Source of the DNA: Filimonas sp.
Lineage (GTDB): Bacteria > Bacteroidota > Bacteroidia > Chitinophagales > Chitinophagaceae
NCBI GenBank assembly: GCA_017306865.1
Contig: JAFKHH010000023.1
Coordinates: 41,506 to 105,505, forward strand
Length of the DNA: 64,000 nucleotides
Direction: 5' to 3'
A model generated the notes under the pieces. That model was not told where the DNA came from. It searched no databases and was given only the letters and a program-made list of their open reading frames with translations. A program made the position numbers and the translations under genes. Below, in pieces: positions 16,524 through 24,204 of the stretch. Position 1 is the stretch's first letter. Each line of letters opens with the position of its first letter.

Positions 16524-16979
16524 CTAATTAACAGGCCTCCACTCTTGTGATTGTTTTAATGATAATAACCGGGCATAGACTTTCTTTAATGCTTCAGGGC
16601 CACTTGGTCCGTAATCTGTAATGGTTTTGCTGCTATCATTTTTTAACCTGATTGTTAATGTATATGTAGGAAGATCAGTTCGAGGATTAGTATATGTTTC
16701 TTGCAGATTCCAAATATTCTGAATTGAAATTAATTGGGATATACTATCCATTTTTTCTTTATTGATGAAGGTCTGTAATTGCGTAGAGTTGGAAAGCTTG
16801 TCTGGAATATATAAAGCTCTTCCATCATTGTAAATTGTTAGAGAAAATGCCAGGCATGTGCCTTCACACTCTCCATTCGATTTTAAATCGATCTGAATAA
16901 TATTAAGCGATTCGCGTGCTGGATGGCAGCTTATTGTTATTGGAAGAATGAAAATGAGTAATACAAGTATTTGTTTCAT
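16524..16979 (-). CDS. DUF6438 domain lipoprotein
   Basis: This 151-residue protein starts at the ATG complementary to 16977-16979 (MKQILVLLIFILPITISC), with a lipobox and Cys18. The remainder matches the DUF6438 pattern: CEGTCLAFSLTIYNDGRALYI, a helix (FINKEKMDSISQLIS), the WNLQETYTNPRTDLPTYTLTI strand pair and a closing TDYGPSGPEALKKVYARLLSL. The domain is common in secreted Bacteroidota proteins; no activity is known. It belongs to a minus-strand group of small exported proteins (14878-17683). Confidence 0.75.
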   Translation of the reverse strand: MKQILVLLIFILPITISCHPARESLNIIQIDLKSNGECEGTCLAFSLTIYNDGRALYIPDKLSNSTQLQTFINKEKMDSISQLISIQNIWNLQETYTNPRTDLPTYTLTIRLKNDSSKTITDYGPSGPEALKKVYARLLSLKQSQEWRPVN

Positions 16980-17035
16980 AAAAAGTAAATATAGGCTTTG
17001 TGATGTAGATGCCATAAACGGAGAAATGCATAATT

Positions 17036-17683
17036 TTATTCCAGCTTCTTTTTGCAGTCATTACAAAAGTCAGCAGCACCTTCATCAATAGTAGACACCT
17101 TTTCCTTGCCCGCCTCCATAATGCAATGAAGTGTATTGCAATGTGGCAATCCCATATTATGACCTAACTCATGGATTGCAACACTTTTAATGCGATGAAG
17201 ATAGATTGCCGTATCTGCGTGGCGTAAGCGATAGGTGGATAAGACACAGGATACACCAGGTTGCGCACCATAGCCAAAGATGCCCCAAACAACATATTTA
17301 TGCGCAGGTTGCTTTACAGTTCCATCTTGTTCTCTCATAGTGGTAAAGATGTCTTTCCCTGTTATGCCCAATACGTTTGTAATACTGTCTGTCTTATAGC
17401 GGGAGATGAAATGTAAGAGTGAGTCAGCAGAATATCGTTCCCCTTTTTCTTTGTTAAGATAGACTGGCGGAATAGGTTGGGGCGGCAATATATCTACTTG
17501 GCATTTAAAATAGCTATGCAACTCTTGCTGTAAAAAATTAATAGTATTTGTGTCCGCTTTGCTTAACGGCAGCAATGCAATGTGCAATGCTTTTGGTTTA
17601 GATACTTCCTGCTTAACAGGATGGGAGTTGGTGCATCCTGCAAGTATGAGCAAGCAGGATATGAATAGGATGGAAAAGCGCAT
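17036..17683 (-). CDS. Archaemetzincin-type metalloprotease, lipoprotein (M54)
   Basis: This 215-residue protein starts at the ATG complementary to 17681-17683 (MRFSILFISCLLILAGC, lipid on Cys17). It carries the whole archaemetzincin signature: HELGHNMG at 171-178 with the catalytic Glu172, third zinc ligand His181, then Cys182, Cys187 and Met189, and after exactly 17 residues C-N-D-C at 207-210. The Met matches the metzincin Met-turn and the four cysteines the second zinc site of the family. Upstream sequence (IALLPL..., VLGITGKDIF, VWGIFGYGAQPGVSCVLSTYRL) also fits the family. Membrane anchoring through a lipid outside the cytoplasm is the odd feature. The substrate is unknown. Confidence 0.9.
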   Translation of the reverse strand: MRFSILFISCLLILAGCTNSHPVKQEVSKPKALHIALLPLSKADTNTINFLQQELHSYFKCQVDILPPQPIPPVYLNKEKGERYSADSLLHFISRYKTDSITNVLGITGKDIFTTMREQDGTVKQPAHKYVVWGIFGYGAQPGVSCVLSTYRLRHADTAIYLHRIKSVAIHELGHNMGLPHCNTLHCIMEAGKEKVSTIDEGAADFCNDCKKKLE

Positions 17684-17863
17684 TTGGTTGGGTTTAGCGA
17701 TCGTATTTATAACACAGAACGAAGAAAAGTAACCCATACAAGCAACAACTTTTCTTTTTGAATTCTTTAACCAAAATGCCGGTTACTTTTCCGGAGACAA
17801 TGCTATTAATGTTTGCAGGCCTGCTTTAGAAACCCGATACGTTACTATTTTAAAAACACAAGT

Positions 17864-18280
17864 ATGAAACCTAAAACCATTGTTGCTATTGCGATAGCTG
17901 CCGCTACTACTATGCTTTTTATTTCCTGCTCCTGGTTTACCGCTAAAGAAAAAAAGAGCTCGCCGTATGAGAAGATTGCCGGAACCTGGCATTACGAAAT
18001 AGATACATCTAATGATGTAGCAATGATTGCACTGCTTGCTTTTATTAAAAAAGATCCACTCAAATATTCCTTCCAGTTTACCAAAGACAGCTTGTTTTAT
18101 ATATGGAATAACAAGCAAAAAGAAGATAGCGGCAGGTATGAGATAGATACAATTGCATCTGCTCTTTACTTAAAGAATGTGCAGGGTACGGATACTTTTC
18201 ATGTCAAACAACTTTCTGATAGTGCATTTATATTATCTGTTCACAACGCGGACTCAACCCATATCAAATTAACCCGTTAG
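17864..18280 (+). CDS. Lipocalin-like lipoprotein
   Basis: This 138-residue protein starts at the ATG at 17864, with a lipoprotein signal ending FISC (Cys22). After a short charged linker comes IAGTWHYEIDTSND, then alternating beta strands (YSFQFTKDSLFYIWNNKQKEDSGRYEIDTIASALYLKNVQG...FHVKQLSDSAFILSV). The IAGTW opening and strand pattern are those of small Bacteroidota lipocalin-like domains. No ligand can be named. The gene is on its own between convergent and divergent neighbours. Confidence 0.75.
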   Translation: MKPKTIVAIAIAAATTMLFISCSWFTAKEKKSSPYEKIAGTWHYEIDTSNDVAMIALLAFIKKDPLKYSFQFTKDSLFYIWNNKQKEDSGRYEIDTIASALYLKNVQGTDTFHVKQLSDSAFILSVHNADSTHIKLTR

Positions 18281-18346
18281 ACAAACGCCATCTTTTCGAT
18301 TGCCTGCTATATGAAACATTTGTTCACACGTTAATCAACTCAATTT

Positions 18347-19918
18347 ATGAAAGCATTATTATATGCCATGAGCATTATCATGGTACAGCTTGCTGTGTCT
18401 TGTGGCAACCAAATGCCAAACGCAGCAAAACAAGACACAACAAAATCATTGTTGCGTGAGCAGCAAAGTGAAAGCCTGCGCGGTAATACAGAAGAGTATG
18501 CGCATATAGAAGAGAACAGGTTTTTATCCGTTAGTGATCAGCCTTTATCTACTTTTTCTATTGATGTAGATCGCGCAGCATACTCAAATGTGCGGCGCTT
18601 TATAGAAGATGGTACATTGCCGCCGGCCGGTGCCGTACGTATAGAAGAGATGGTCAATTATTTCGACTATACCTATCCCCAGCCTACAGGTAACGATCCT
18701 TTTTCTGTAAATACAGAAGTAGGGGATTGCCCGTGGAATACCAGGCATAAACTCATTCATATTGGGTTACAAGGGAGAAACATACCCGTAGGGAATTTGC
18801 CAGACGCCAATCTTGTATTCCTGGTAGATGTATCGGGGTCAATGGAGGCTGAGAATAAATTACCATTGGTGAAGACATCGCTGAAATTGTTATTAAAGCA
18901 ATTGCGGGATAATGATCGTGTGGCGATCGTAACTTATGCAGGCAATGCAGGACTTGTATTGCCCTCTACAAAAGCAACGGAAAAAAGAAAAATTGAAAAT
19001 GCCATTGACAACCTGGAAGCAGGGGGAAGCACCGCAGGTGGTGAGGGTATTCTGCTTGCATATAAGGTGGCAAGAGCAAACTTTTTAAAGAATGGCAACA
19101 ACCGCATTATCCTGGCAACAGACGGAGATTTTAATGTAGGGGTAAGCAGTGAAAGTGATCTTGTTCAACTGGTAGAACATGAGCGGGAAAGCGGCGTTTA
19201 CCTGACGGTGCTTGGCTATGGCATGGGCAATTATAAAGACAATAAGATGCAGCAACTGGCAGACAAAGGAAATGGTAACCATGCCTATATAGACAATGAA
19301 AGTGAGGCCAATAAAGTATTGGTGAAAGAATTTGGCGGCAGTTTATTTACCATAGCCAAAGATGTAAAAATACAGGTGGAGTTCAATCCTGCCATTGTAA
19401 AATCATACAGGCTTATCGGTTATGAAAACAGGCTGTTGGGCAACGAAGATTTCAAAGATGATAAAAAAGATGCCGGTGAGTTGGGATCGGGGCATACAGT
19501 GACTGCATTGTATGAAATTATTCCTGCAGGCATACACGATGAGTTTGATCGGGACACCGACTCACTGAAATACCAGGTTAAACACACGGCTAACAATGTA
19601 GCAACAGCTACAAATGAAATAATGACGGTAAAGTTACGCTACAAACAACCCGGTGGCGATAAAAGCAAAGAGATCGTTCATATAATAAGTAATGATGTGC
19701 TGGACTTAAATAAAACATCGGAGAATTTCCGTTTCTCCGCAGCCGTTGCTGAGTTTGGCTTTTTGCTGGTTGACTCCAGGTATAAAAAAGATGCATCCTA
19801 TACACAGTTACTTTCCCTTGCAAAAGATGCAAAGGGCAAAGATGAAAACGGGTATAGAGATGAATTTATCAGCATTGTAAAAAAGGCAAGCACGTTATCG
19901 CGTAATAAAGAGTTGTAA
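18347..19918 (+). CDS. VWA domain lipoprotein (YfbK family)
   Basis: This 523-residue protein has a lipobox LAVSC (Cys19) and a YfbK-type N-terminal domain (residues 50-130: FLSVSDQPLSTFSIDVDRAAYSNVRRFI...VRIEEMVNYFDYTYPQP). A von Willebrand A domain (about 158-335) opens with LVFLVDVSGSM and contains the MIDAS D-x-S-x-S residues plus a later TDGDFNVGVSS. A C-terminal YfbK/DUF3520 domain ends with FRFSAAVAEFGFLLVDSRY...LSLAKDAKGKDENGYRDEFISIV. Proteins of this type are exported and thought to bind metal-dependent ligands; the partner is unknown. It ends 9 bases before the sirtuin gene, so the two may be co-transcribed. Confidence 0.9.
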   Translation: MKALLYAMSIIMVQLAVSCGNQMPNAAKQDTTKSLLREQQSESLRGNTEEYAHIEENRFLSVSDQPLSTFSIDVDRAAYSNVRRFIEDGTLPPAGAVRIEEMVNYFDYTYPQPTGNDPFSVNTEVGDCPWNTRHKLIHIGLQGRNIPVGNLPDANLVFLVDVSGSMEAENKLPLVKTSLKLLLKQLRDNDRVAIVTYAGNAGLVLPSTKATEKRKIENAIDNLEAGGSTAGGEGILLAYKVARANFLKNGNNRIILATDGDFNVGVSSESDLVQLVEHERESGVYLTVLGYGMGNYKDNKMQQLADKGNGNHAYIDNESEANKVLVKEFGGSLFTIAKDVKIQVEFNPAIVKSYRLIGYENRLLGNEDFKDDKKDAGELGSGHTVTALYEIIPAGIHDEFDRDTDSLKYQVKHTANNVATATNEIMTVKLRYKQPGGDKSKEIVHIISNDVLDLNKTSENFRFSAAVAEFGFLLVDSRYKKDASYTQLLSLAKDAKGKDENGYRDEFISIVKKASTLSRNKEL

Positions 19919-19927
19919 ATTTAGCCT

Positions 19928-20626
19928 ATGGAAAGAAAGCATCTGGTTGTGTTAACAGGCGCAGGCATAAGCGCAGAAAGTGGGCTCAAAACATTTCGCG
20001 ATAGCGATGGCCTGTGGGAAGGTTACGATATAGAAGATGTAGCAACACCGCGTGCATGGAAAAAGAACCCGGCTTTGGTGTTGGATTTTTATAACTTCAG
20101 AAGAAGGGAAGTGGCTAAGGCACAGCCCAATGCAGCGCACATAGGTCTTGCTGACCTGGAAAAAGATTTTGACGTAACCATTATTACACAGAATATCGAT
20201 GACCTGCATGAGCGTGGTGGCAGCACCAATGTGTTGCACCTGCATGGTGAAATTTTTAAGATGCGTAGTGAGTACGATGATGATGTGATCTATGATATTA
20301 AAGAAGATATCTTGCCGGGGCATAAAGCCGCGCACGATGGGGAACAATTGCGTCCGCACATTGTCTGGTTTGAAGAGCCGGTGCCTATGATAGAAAAAGC
20401 TGCCAAGGTTGTACGGACAGCCGACATCTTCGTAGTGATCGGCACATCGCTGAACGTATATCCGGCAGCAGGATTGCTAAACTATGCGCCAATACACATT
20501 CCTAAATATGTTGTAGATAAGAAAATTCCCTATATCTCTTCTGTTGGCCGGTTAACCACCATTGAGGCGCCTGCTACAGAAGGTATTAAACAATTGCAGC
20601 AGCTCATCCGCATGGGCGTAGATTAA
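19928..20626 (+). CDS. cobB: NAD-dependent protein deacylase (sirtuin, class III type)
   Basis: This 232-residue Sir2-family enzyme has GAGISAESGLKTFRDSDGLWE (residues 11-31) for NAD binding, TQNIDDLHERGG (87-98), the catalytic HLHGE (His106) and VVIGTSLNVYPAAGL (169-183). Tyr55 and Arg58 form the YxxR pair that in SIRT5 and CobB recognises succinyl- or malonyl-lysine, so desuccinylase activity is likely. The usual four zinc cysteines are absent: the segment between HGE and LRPHIVWF (108-147) has no Cys at all. This appears to be the Bacteroidota form rather than a damaged gene, because all catalytic motifs are intact. Cytoplasmic. It follows the VWA gene by 9 bases. Confidence 0.93.
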   Translation: MERKHLVVLTGAGISAESGLKTFRDSDGLWEGYDIEDVATPRAWKKNPALVLDFYNFRRREVAKAQPNAAHIGLADLEKDFDVTIITQNIDDLHERGGSTNVLHLHGEIFKMRSEYDDDVIYDIKEDILPGHKAAHDGEQLRPHIVWFEEPVPMIEKAAKVVRTADIFVVIGTSLNVYPAAGLLNYAPIHIPKYVVDKKIPYISSVGRLTTIEAPATEGIKQLQQLIRMGVD

Positions 20627-20643
20627 TCCGCCTTTCGTCGCTG

Positions 20644-20697
20644 GCTGGTTACCGGGTGGTATGGTACATACCTTTTGCCAAGAGCCTGGTAACCGGC
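20644..20697 (+). terminator. Likely terminator or stem-loop after cobB
   Basis: GCTGGTTACCGGG (20644-20656) pairs, with two mismatches, with CCTGGTAACCGGC (20685-20697). Inside it GGTATGGTACATACC is a second small hairpin. There is no strong T-tract, so termination would be weak or Rho-dependent. Confidence 0.45.
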
Positions 20698-20779
20698 ATA
20701 GCGATACAAGACCTATGAGGGAGTAAATTTAATTGTGAGACAAGTTTTACAGCCGAATGGTAGCTCTGTGATAAATACA

Positions 20780-20787
20780 TAACTTTG
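20780..20787 (+). promoter_or_regulatory. Candidate -7 box (TAACTTTG)
   Basis: Matches TAnnTTTG, 6 bases before the ATG of the 54-residue membrane protein. It would give a nearly leaderless transcript. No -33 TTG at the right distance, so support is weak. Confidence 0.3.
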
Positions 20788-20793
20788 AGCATC

Positions 20794-20958
20794 ATGAAAG
20801 GAGTTGTTTTAAGTAATCTCATCACCGTACTTTTTGCATTAGCATTTATCGGATACCAGGTCTTTTACGCACAGGAAGCCTTATACCCAGTGTGGTATGT
20901 ATGTTGTCTTGCAGGTGTTATCCTGTTTATATGGCGTATTGTAAGAGGGGATGACTAG
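20794..20958 (+). CDS. Small two-helix membrane protein (54 residues)
   Basis: A short frame from ATG 20794 to TAG 20956-20958 encodes 54 residues beginning MKGVVLSNLITVLFALAF. It has two hydrophobic helices (about 5-25 and 31-48) joined by a short AQEALYP turn and a basic/acidic end (RIVRGDD). The composition is clearly that of a membrane protein, not of random sequence, and a TAnnTTTG box sits just upstream. I know no family name. It lies alone between cobB and the family J repeat. Confidence 0.6.
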   Translation: MKGVVLSNLITVLFALAFIGYQVFYAQEALYPVWYVCCLAGVILFIWRIVRGDD

Positions 20959-21003
20959 AGGTTAGATATATAAAGTAGATAAAGTATATAGGTATATAAG
21001 TGA
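20959..21003 (+). repeat. Family J word directly after a stop codon
   Basis: AGATATATAAAGTAGATAAA followed by GTATATAGGTATATAAGTG, the same AT-rich string type as at 14642-14682 and 54082-54109, each time starting just after a stop codon. The remaining 250 bases to the next gene show no convincing feature. Confidence 0.4.
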
Positions 21004-21253
21004 TTAGCGCCGGTTCCTGGTGCAAGTAAAGTATTGTCCTGTTTTTTGAAATGCCAATCATCTACGTTGCCTGCCCGAAAAGAATTTATTCCACTCAGTT
21101 GATCATCCGCGCGTCGCACTTTTCAGCTACAGATCATCTTTGCCTAAAAAATAGTTGTGCCAAAGACTTTGAAAGGCTTAAATAGTGGTGATAAGTTTTT
21201 ATATCGGCTATGTCTTTATAAAGGTGTCGATTGCTATAACTGAAACCAATTGT

Positions 21254-21502
21254 TTACACCACATTATCCAGGTCTTCTCCCAGGCGTGAAGTCTCGCCTT
21301 CGTCCAAGTCATCATTGGGGCTATGAATATTATCCGGATCCATTTCCATATCTGCTTCAGCTTGCTTATGTGCGTTTTCTACAGACAGGTACTGTTCATC
21401 AAATTTGTTCTTTGATGTTTTTTCAGAAGATGGCTGATTGTTTTCCGGCTTCTGTTGCTTTTCCCCTGCGGAATTGGTTACCGGATGTTTTTTTATATTC
21501 AT
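21254..21502 (-). CDS. Small acidic disordered protein, unknown function
   Basis: This 82-residue, highly hydrophilic protein begins MNIKKHPVTNSAGEKQQKPE and has an acidic C-terminal half (AEADMEMDPDNIHSPNDDLDEGETSRLGEDLDNVV). It has no hydrophobic core, so it is probably intrinsically disordered and cytoplasmic. It has an unusually good ribosome-binding site for this organism: AAGGAGT (complement of 21507-21513) four bases before the ATG, which supports it as a real, well-translated gene. Small proteins of this composition are frequent in Chitinophagaceae and may be stress-related; that is a guess. Confidence 0.7.
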   Translation of the reverse strand: MNIKKHPVTNSAGEKQQKPENNQPSSEKTSKNKFDEQYLSVENAHKQAEADMEMDPDNIHSPNDDLDEGETSRLGEDLDNVV

Positions 21503-21506
21503 AAAA

Positions 21507-21513
21507 ACTCCTT
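21507..21513 (-). promoter_or_regulatory. Strong Shine-Dalgarno sequence (AAGGAGT)
   Basis: It lies four bases before the ATG of the 82-residue acidic protein. Most genes in this window lack any Shine-Dalgarno match, so this one stands out and fixes the start codon. Confidence 0.6.
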
Positions 21514-21549
21514 GTTTACTACGCGTGAAAAATCATGCCAGTGGAAAAA

Positions 21550-21626
21550 GTTTCAACAGTTTAATATGGTTTCAAAGTTTCATAATAAGCTCAATGAAAC
21601 TTTGAAACGTTTAAACTTCTGAAACT
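21550..21626. repeat. Family A stem-loop between two minus-strand genes
   Basis: The left arm 21550-21582 contains GTTTCAAAGTTTCAT. The right arm 21594-21626 reads ATGAAACTTTGAAACG at its start. It is the second long copy of the family that terminates recF. It lies 4 bases beyond the stop of the YjdI-CDGSH gene and probably ends its transcript. Confidence 0.65.
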
Positions 21627-21629
21627 ATA

Positions 21630-22070
21630 CTATCCTTTAAACCCATTCTTCGTATGCGTACCGTCACAAAAGGGCTTGTTGCCAGAGCCACCACACCGGC
21701 AGAATGCAGTGACTTTGTTTTTCTTAACCTCAGTCCCGTCTGGCTCTTTTATCGTGATATTACCATATACCAGCAGCGGGCCATCGGGCACCACCTCCAC
21801 AATGCTTTCTGCATCTATAGCTGGTGTTACCGCATCTACAGCTTCGTCATTCATATAATAGCTCAGCGCACCACTCGGACATTTTTTTACCTGTTCTACC
21901 ATTTCATTTGTCGTTGCTTTCTCCATTTCGATCCACGGTTTGCGAGATGGATTAAACACCTCAGGCAATCCTGTTGCTTTCTTCCAGCATATAGTTGAGT
22001 GTATGCAGGTTTGTGGTTGCCATACGATAGTAACTTCTCCGTTGGTGTACTTTTTTTTGATGTCTTTCAT
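21630..22070 (-). CDS. YjdI-type ferredoxin fused to a CDGSH iron-sulfur domain
   Basis: This 146-residue two-domain protein has residues 1-70 of the YjdI (Fer4_19) type: KKYTNGEVTIVWQPQTCIHSTICWK, followed by CPSGALSY, which supplies cysteines for a divergent mono-cluster. Residues 95-146 are a CDGSH domain: TAFCRCGGSGNKPFCDGTH holds the canonical three-Cys, one-His ligand set for a [2Fe-2S] cluster. Both are small cytoplasmic redox or cluster-transfer modules, often encoded apart. The fused form is seen in several Bacteroidota. The start ATG is complementary to 22068-22070. A role in iron-sulfur or redox stress is plausible but not shown. Confidence 0.9.
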   Translation of the reverse strand: MKDIKKKYTNGEVTIVWQPQTCIHSTICWKKATGLPEVFNPSRKPWIEMEKATTNEMVEQVKKCPSGALSYYMNDEAVDAVTPAIDAESIVEVVPDGPLLVYGNITIKEPDGTEVKKNKVTAFCRCGGSGNKPFCDGTHTKNGFKG

Positions 22071-22254
22071 TATTTGTTCTTTGAATGTTGCACAAATTGG
22101 TTTCTAAAATTACACATTCAAACCGAGCTGTTCATATCATTTAATAGGAAAGTGCTCCTGTAGAAAAGAACGATTGAATAGATTGAAACACAGACGGATG
22201 AACGGTTTTAGCGGATGAAAGTCAACATGGGTAAAGAGAAAAATGGTGAGGTAT

Positions 22255-22288
22255 GGGCAAAAAAATTCCCTGTCATGAATGACAGGGA
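22255..22288 (-). terminator. Orphan minus-strand terminator
   Basis: A perfect 10-bp stem (TCCCTGTCAT / ATGACAGGGA, 22267-22288) is followed on the minus strand by seven T. No minus-strand gene ends here; the nearest right-hand gene is on the plus strand. It may end a small RNA transcribed leftward from within 22289-22500. The 490-base gap 22071-22560 holds nothing else I can support. Confidence 0.5.
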
Positions 22289-22560
22289 CTCAACCCTAAA
22301 CCCTAAAAGGCCAAAATTACATAATTGCGCTCTCTATTTTGCATAACGTCAATAATTTTTTATTGCCTTGTAGTAAAAGCGCCACAAGAATGCGCTAAGT
22401 TTGAACCGCAACGTAATATCGAGATACAGTTTGTGAATGATTCGCTGTGTTCAAATGCAGATATTCTATTTTTTTTATATAAAAAATTGCTTTCATATTC
22501 CATCTGTCTTTAGATAAATTGCGTGTGCATTGCCGTTTTCCAAAGCTTGCTTTTTATACT

Positions 22561-24204
22561 ATGAGAAAATATATCCTAACTGCTTTCTTTATTTCATTAT
22601 CCTGTTCCTGTTTTTGTCAGTCGGTAGAGGAGAAGTTGAACGAGTTAAACGCTGTGATGGAAAAAGCGCCGGTCTTTGATAAAGACAAATTACATGCAAT
22701 AGAAAAACTACGGACAGAACTAAAACAGTCTGATCCCGCTAATCTGCTTACACAGTATAATTATTCGATCTTACTCTATAATCAGTATAAAGTTTTCAAA
22801 TACGATTCGGCCTACGTGTATGCACGCAAAAGCCTGGATATAGCATATCAACTGGGAGATGCACAGAAAATAGCATCTGCTAAAATATTACTCAGCTTCA
22901 CGTTGCTTTCTTCCGGCATGTTTAAAGAAACAGCCGATTCATTGCAGAACATGCGGATAACAGCATTGCCTGATTCATTAGTTGCAGAATATTACGCATT
23001 AAGGGCAAGATACCTCTACGACCTGGCAGACTATGCGAATGATGCTTTTCATACAGGTAGTTATAACAAACAAGCGGCAAACTATCTTGACACAGCCATT
23101 GCACACTATTTACCCAACTCTTTCGCAGCTATATATTATACGGGATTAAAAAATATCCGCTCCGGCAGTAAGGAAGAAGCCATGCATTACTTCAACATAT
23201 TGCTTGGACAAGGTGGCCTTACAGATCATGAACTGGCTGTAACAGAATCTACCTTGAGTGATATTTATATTCAAAGAGGAAATACTGATTCAGCCATCTA
23301 TCTGCTGGCTTCTGCGGCTATAGCAGACATACGTTCTTCTACTAAGGAAACCGCCGCCATGTTCAACCTGGCACAGTTACTATATAGAAGGGGGGATGTA
23401 AAGCACGCATCACGGTATATAGAGTATGCTATTAACGATGCGGGTTTCTACGGCGCACGGCAACGTAAGGTGCAGGTAAGTGCCATTCTTCCGCTGATAG
23501 AGGCTGAAAAGATCAACCGTGTAGAGTCTCAGAAAAAAATACTGATCACCTATTCCATTCTCATCACAGTATTGTTAGTGGCCGTCGTTTTCCTAACCAT
23601 TGTAGTGTACAGGCAGGTGCGTAAGTTGAAGCATGCACAAAAAGTAATTTACGAAGCGCACCTGAAAGAGCAGCATGTAAACCAGCAATTAGCCGAAACC
23701 AATGCAATGTTGTCTGAAGTAAATTCAAAACTTACGGAGGCTAACAAAATCAAAGAAGAATACATCGGCTATTTCTTCAACGCCAATTCCGAATTCTTTT
23801 CACGCATTGAAAAATTCAAACGTTCGGTTGAGCTGAAAGTGAGTGAACGGAAATTGGATGAGATCAAGTTCCTCGTCAATAACATTAACCTGCGCCGGGA
23901 GAAAGAAGATTTGCTAAAAAACTTCGACAAAGCCTTCCTGAAATTATTCCCTCATTTTGTGGAGGAATTTAACCTGCTGTTCCAGGAAGAAGATAAAGTA
24001 ATATTGAAAGACGATGAACTGTTAAACACTGATCTCCGCATTTTCGCCCTGATCCGCATGGGCATTCACGACAATGAGAAGATTGCCCAGATCCTTGAAT
24101 ATTCGCTGAATACGATTAATACTTACAAGACCAAGATCAAAAATAAATCCCTGGTACCTAACGAAGAGTTTGAACACCGCATTATGGCAATAAGAACGCT
24201 ATAA
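22561..24204 (+). CDS. DUF6377 membrane regulator with TPR and C-terminal helix-turn-helix
   Basis: This 547-residue protein starts MRKYILTAFFISLSCSCFCQ, a signal peptide. Residues 20-330 are helical repeats (TPR-like, e.g. TALPDSLVAEYYALRARYLYDLADYAN and AAMFNLAQLLYRRGDVKHASRYIEYA) placed outside the membrane. One transmembrane helix lies at about 335-355 (ILITYSILITVLLVAVVFLTIVVY), then a coiled coil. The cytoplasmic DUF6377 end (EEYIGYFFNANSEFFSRIEKFKRSV...LLNTDLRIFALIRMGIHDNEKIAQILEYSLNTINTYKTKIKNKS) includes a LuxR/HTH-like helix pair. Such proteins are one-component sensors of PULs. It precedes susC of PUL-1 on the same strand, so it likely senses a glucan fragment and activates that locus. 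Confidence 0.88.
   Translation: MRKYILTAFFISLSCSCFCQSVEEKLNELNAVMEKAPVFDKDKLHAIEKLRTELKQSDPANLLTQYNYSILLYNQYKVFKYDSAYVYARKSLDIAYQLGDAQKIASAKILLSFTLLSSGMFKETADSLQNMRITALPDSLVAEYYALRARYLYDLADYANDAFHTGSYNKQAANYLDTAIAHYLPNSFAAIYYTGLKNIRSGSKEEAMHYFNILLGQGGLTDHELAVTESTLSDIYIQRGNTDSAIYLLASAAIADIRSSTKETAAMFNLAQLLYRRGDVKHASRYIEYAINDAGFYGARQRKVQVSAILPLIEAEKINRVESQKKILITYSILITVLLVAVVFLTIVVYRQVRKLKHAQKVIYEAHLKEQHVNQQLAETNAMLSEVNSKLTEANKIKEEYIGYFFNANSEFFSRIEKFKRSVELKVSERKLDEIKFLVNNINLRREKEDLLKNFDKAFLKLFPHFVEEFNLLFQEEDKVILKDDELLNTDLRIFALIRMGIHDNEKIAQILEYSLNTINTYKTKIKNKSLVPNEEFEHRIMAIRTL

Noticed and set aside
17783..18118. A 111-codon minus-strand frame
   Set aside because: Antisense to the lipocalin-like lipoprotein, which has a lipobox and the IAGTW motif.
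21051..21185. A 44-codon frame starting MPIIYVACPK
   Set aside because: No ribosome site or promoter and no sign of membrane or domain features. The length is within chance for this region.
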